From Rhodococcus ruber NBRC 15591 (GTDB taxonomy: Bacteria; Actinomycetota; Actinomycetes; Mycobacteriales; Mycobacteriaceae), in assembly GCF_001894945.1 (NCBI RefSeq), contig NZ_BCXE01000002.1, positions 1-64,000 on the forward strand: 64,000 bases of DNA, given 5' to 3'. Shown here piece by piece: positions 63,866-64,000 of this stretch. The position numbers were made by a program, and so were the translations under genes. The notes below the pieces were generated by a model. That model made no database searches, was not told where the DNA came from, and saw only the letters and a program-made list of their open reading frames with translations. Position 1 is the first letter of the stretch, and each line of letters starts with the position of its first letter.

Positions 63866-64000
63866 TCAGTCGCGCGGAGAGGCAGGTGCCACGGACGCTG
63901 CGAAATCCGCGACCAGTTCCACTACCTGCTCGGGGAACTCGTCGACGAGGAAATGACCGGCGTCGGCGAGCTCACGGCCCACCACCAGTTCCGGACGGCG
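63866..64000 (-). CDS. Alpha/beta-hydrolase, C-terminal fragment cut by the window edge
   Basis: The last 44 codons read RRPELVVGRELADAGHFLVD and continue EFPEQVVELVADF before a short tail. DAGHFLVDE matches the catalytic-His segment of alpha/beta-hydrolases (haloalkane-dehalogenase/epoxide-hydrolase group). The start lies beyond base 64000. It is on the same strand as and 158 bp upstream of the MFS gene, so may belong to the catabolic cluster. Confidence 0.6.
   Translation of the reverse strand, partial: RRPELVVGRELADAGHFLVDEFPEQVVELVADFAASVAPASPRD

Overview
The window is high-GC actinobacterial DNA, most likely Rhodococcus or a close relative in Mycobacteriales. The evidence is mycobacteria-type arsenate reductases with CVHNAGRS loops, an actinobacterial PolA-like exonuclease/polymerase, an F420-type luciferase-like oxidoreductase, translation starts dominated by GTG/ATG with overlapping GTGA/ATGA gene junctions, and a glutathione-independent style of aromatic metabolism. 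No rRNA, tRNA, CRISPR array, transposase or integrase was seen.

Region 1 (1-14.4 kb) is an arsenic island. Divergent operons arsC-arsD-arsA (minus) and arsR-acr3-arsC-arsC-DUF2703-arsO (plus) share a short promoter in which an inverted repeat overlaps the -35 and -10. A second, divergent arsI/cadI-arsR pair has a perfect TTGACATATGTCAA operator. Between the two lies a tightly coupled redox operon: a GltD-like NADPH/ferredoxin oxidoreductase, a complete pyruvate:ferredoxin oxidoreductase and a dihydroorotate-dehydrogenase-like protein. This is unusual in an aerobe.

Region 2 (14.4-29 kb) holds an amidohydrolase, a four-gene iron-siderophore ABC importer, a quinone-oxidoreductase-like enzyme, RNase HI, an AlkA-like DNA glycosylase and a MarR regulator. 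It continues with a fatty-acid or xenobiotic CoA cluster (acyl-CoA dehydrogenase, acyl-CoA synthetase, enoyl-CoA hydratase, alpha/beta hydrolase, luciferase-like oxidoreductase) and a MOSC protein. Region 3 (29-33 kb) is a homogentisate operon (MarR, hmgA, an unknown coupled gene, fahA). Region 4 (33-41 kb) contains a DUF4247-like lipoprotein, a YhgE/Pip membrane protein, a TetR/3-hydroxyacyl-CoA dehydrogenase pair and a PolA-like polymerase. It ends with an alkylation-repair operon in which an ECF sigma factor sits between two O6-alkylguanine methyltransferase genes, followed by alkA.

Region 5 (41-53.4 kb) is accessory: small proteins, a decayed dienelactone hydrolase flanked by palindromic repeats, a three-gene operon of very small proteins, an orphan type I restriction HsdR, three membrane-anchored envelope proteins, a HepT/MntA (type VII) toxin-antitoxin pair with an XRE domain fused to the antitoxin, a thioesterase-like gene, and a frameshifted membrane protein gene. 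Region 6 (53.4-64 kb) is a catabolic cluster: FMN 2-hydroxyacid dehydrogenase, IlvD/Edd dehydratase, D-2-hydroxyacid dehydrogenase and indolepyruvate-type ferredoxin oxidoreductase, with a PucR-type regulator and an MFS importer. It looks like a route from a hydroxy or dihydroxy acid through a 2-oxo acid to an acyl-CoA. The window ends inside an alpha/beta hydrolase gene.

Three families of short palindromic repeats, each in two copies, punctuate the intergenic spaces; two of the copies overlap the stop codon of a gene.
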